From positions 1-64,000 of IMG/VR virus record IMGVR_UViG_3300049783_000824: a stretch of 64,000 nt of DNA; one strand, written 5' to 3'. This document shows positions 63,882 through 64,000 of the stretch, piece after piece. The notes beneath the pieces are model-generated. The model searched no databases, was not told where the DNA came from, and saw nothing but the letters and a program-made list of their open reading frames with translations. The stretch comes from a virus. The stretch's first letter is position 1. Each line of letters starts with the position of its first letter. Made by a program: the position numbers and the translations under genes.

Positions 63882-64000
63882 CTAGGTAAAAAGTAACTGC
63901 TTACCACCTTCAGTTATAGGAACAATTTGTACATTCTTTTGCTGTTCGGCAGTTAACGTAGATACAAAGTTCTCGGCTAAATTCCTAGACTGTGCTTCAG
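63882..64000 (-). CDS. C-terminal end of a minus-strand gene cut by the window
   Basis: A frame open to the window end on the minus strand, terminating with TAG at 63884-63882. The 39 visible residues include LAENFVSTLTAEQQKNV and VPITEGGKQLLFT. The beginning is outside the window; no identity can be given. Confidence 0.45.
   Translation of the reverse strand, partial: EAQSRNLAENFVSTLTAEQQKNVQIVPITEGGKQLLFT

Noticed and set aside
1-64000. Bacterial chromosome or prophage origin of the window
   Set aside because: No integrase, attachment site, host housekeeping operon or tRNA is visible; T4-type replication and late promoters run through the whole window.

Overview
The window reads as one contiguous piece of a tailed-phage genome, almost certainly a T4-like myovirus of a Gram-negative, probably marine, bacterium. 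The diagnostic genes are a gp22-like scaffold next to a gp23-like major capsid protein, a gp17-like large terminase, the replication/recombination set gp41 helicase, DnaG-type primase, gp32, UvsX, UvsW and gp44 (with gp62, gp16 and UvsY candidates), and repeated copies of the T4 late-promoter octamer TATAAATA. An M15 peptidase endolysin and a coiled-coil/lipoprotein pair resembling spanins fit a Gram-negative host. I cannot name the host. No tRNA, rRNA, CRISPR array, integrase or insertion sequence was seen, and no gene-free stretch exceeds about 250 bases.

Layout. 1-5.4 kb: repeat-built virion proteins, the first cut by the window edge. 5.4-8.8 kb: small accessory genes (sulfotransferase-like, HD phosphohydrolase, unknowns). 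9-18.7 kb: scaffold, major capsid protein, terminator, nuclease, endolysin, membrane protein, two large virion proteins and a phospholipase-A2-like protein. 18.7-25.7 kb: gp41 helicase, small-terminase candidate, an unknown, a T5 A1-like metallophosphoesterase and the large terminase. 25.7-36.8 kb: SWIM-type zinc protein, gp32 with a structured AU-rich leader, UvsX, UvsY candidate, UvsW, a DnaE-like fragment, GroES-like candidate, gp44 and gp62. 36.8-41.3 kb: a minus-strand membrane/secreted pair, a tail-assembly-chaperone-like protein, the second DnaE-like fragment, and a minus-strand seven-blade beta-propeller protein. 41.3-47.8 kb: acidic and coiled-coil proteins, P-loop kinase-like protein, DEDDh exonuclease, spanin-like pair, large hydrophilic protein. 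47.8-58.5 kb: Bfd-like ferredoxin, dCMP deaminase, polynucleotide kinase, HNH nuclease, MazG-like, HAD, PhoH, DHFR, Acb1-like anti-CBASS enzyme, ClpP-like protease, primase and a Thr/Pro-linker fibre protein. 58.5-64 kb: nucleotidase, a MoxR ATPase divergent from a metallopeptidase-VWA protein, a late gene, a DUF6356-like protein and a second 2H phosphoesterase-like protein.

Regulation can be read in outline. TTGNNN/TATAAT-like host promoters, mostly with 17-bp spacers, precede replication and nucleotide-metabolism genes (18.7, 26.2, 34.4, 42.1, 48.6, 50.4, 53.3 and 60.9 kb). TATAAATA octamers lie about 20-65 bases before virion and lysis genes. Several of these late promoters sit in the loop or left arm of an inverted repeat whose right arm covers the Shine-Dalgarno sequence or start codon. 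Read-through (early) RNA should fold and hide the ribosome site, while RNA started at the late promoter lacks the left arm. This is the arrangement known for individual T4 late genes such as lysozyme e, and it appears repeatedly here.

The most interesting items are this late-promoter/hairpin switch, a DnaE-like polymerase core split into two genes 5.5 kb apart at a precise motif boundary, a gp32 leader resembling the T4 autogenous operator, an Acb1-like anti-CBASS protein, an A1-like protein between the terminase genes, and a MoxR/metallopeptidase-VWA module with interleaved divergent promoters. All function calls are by reading motifs; no database search was run.
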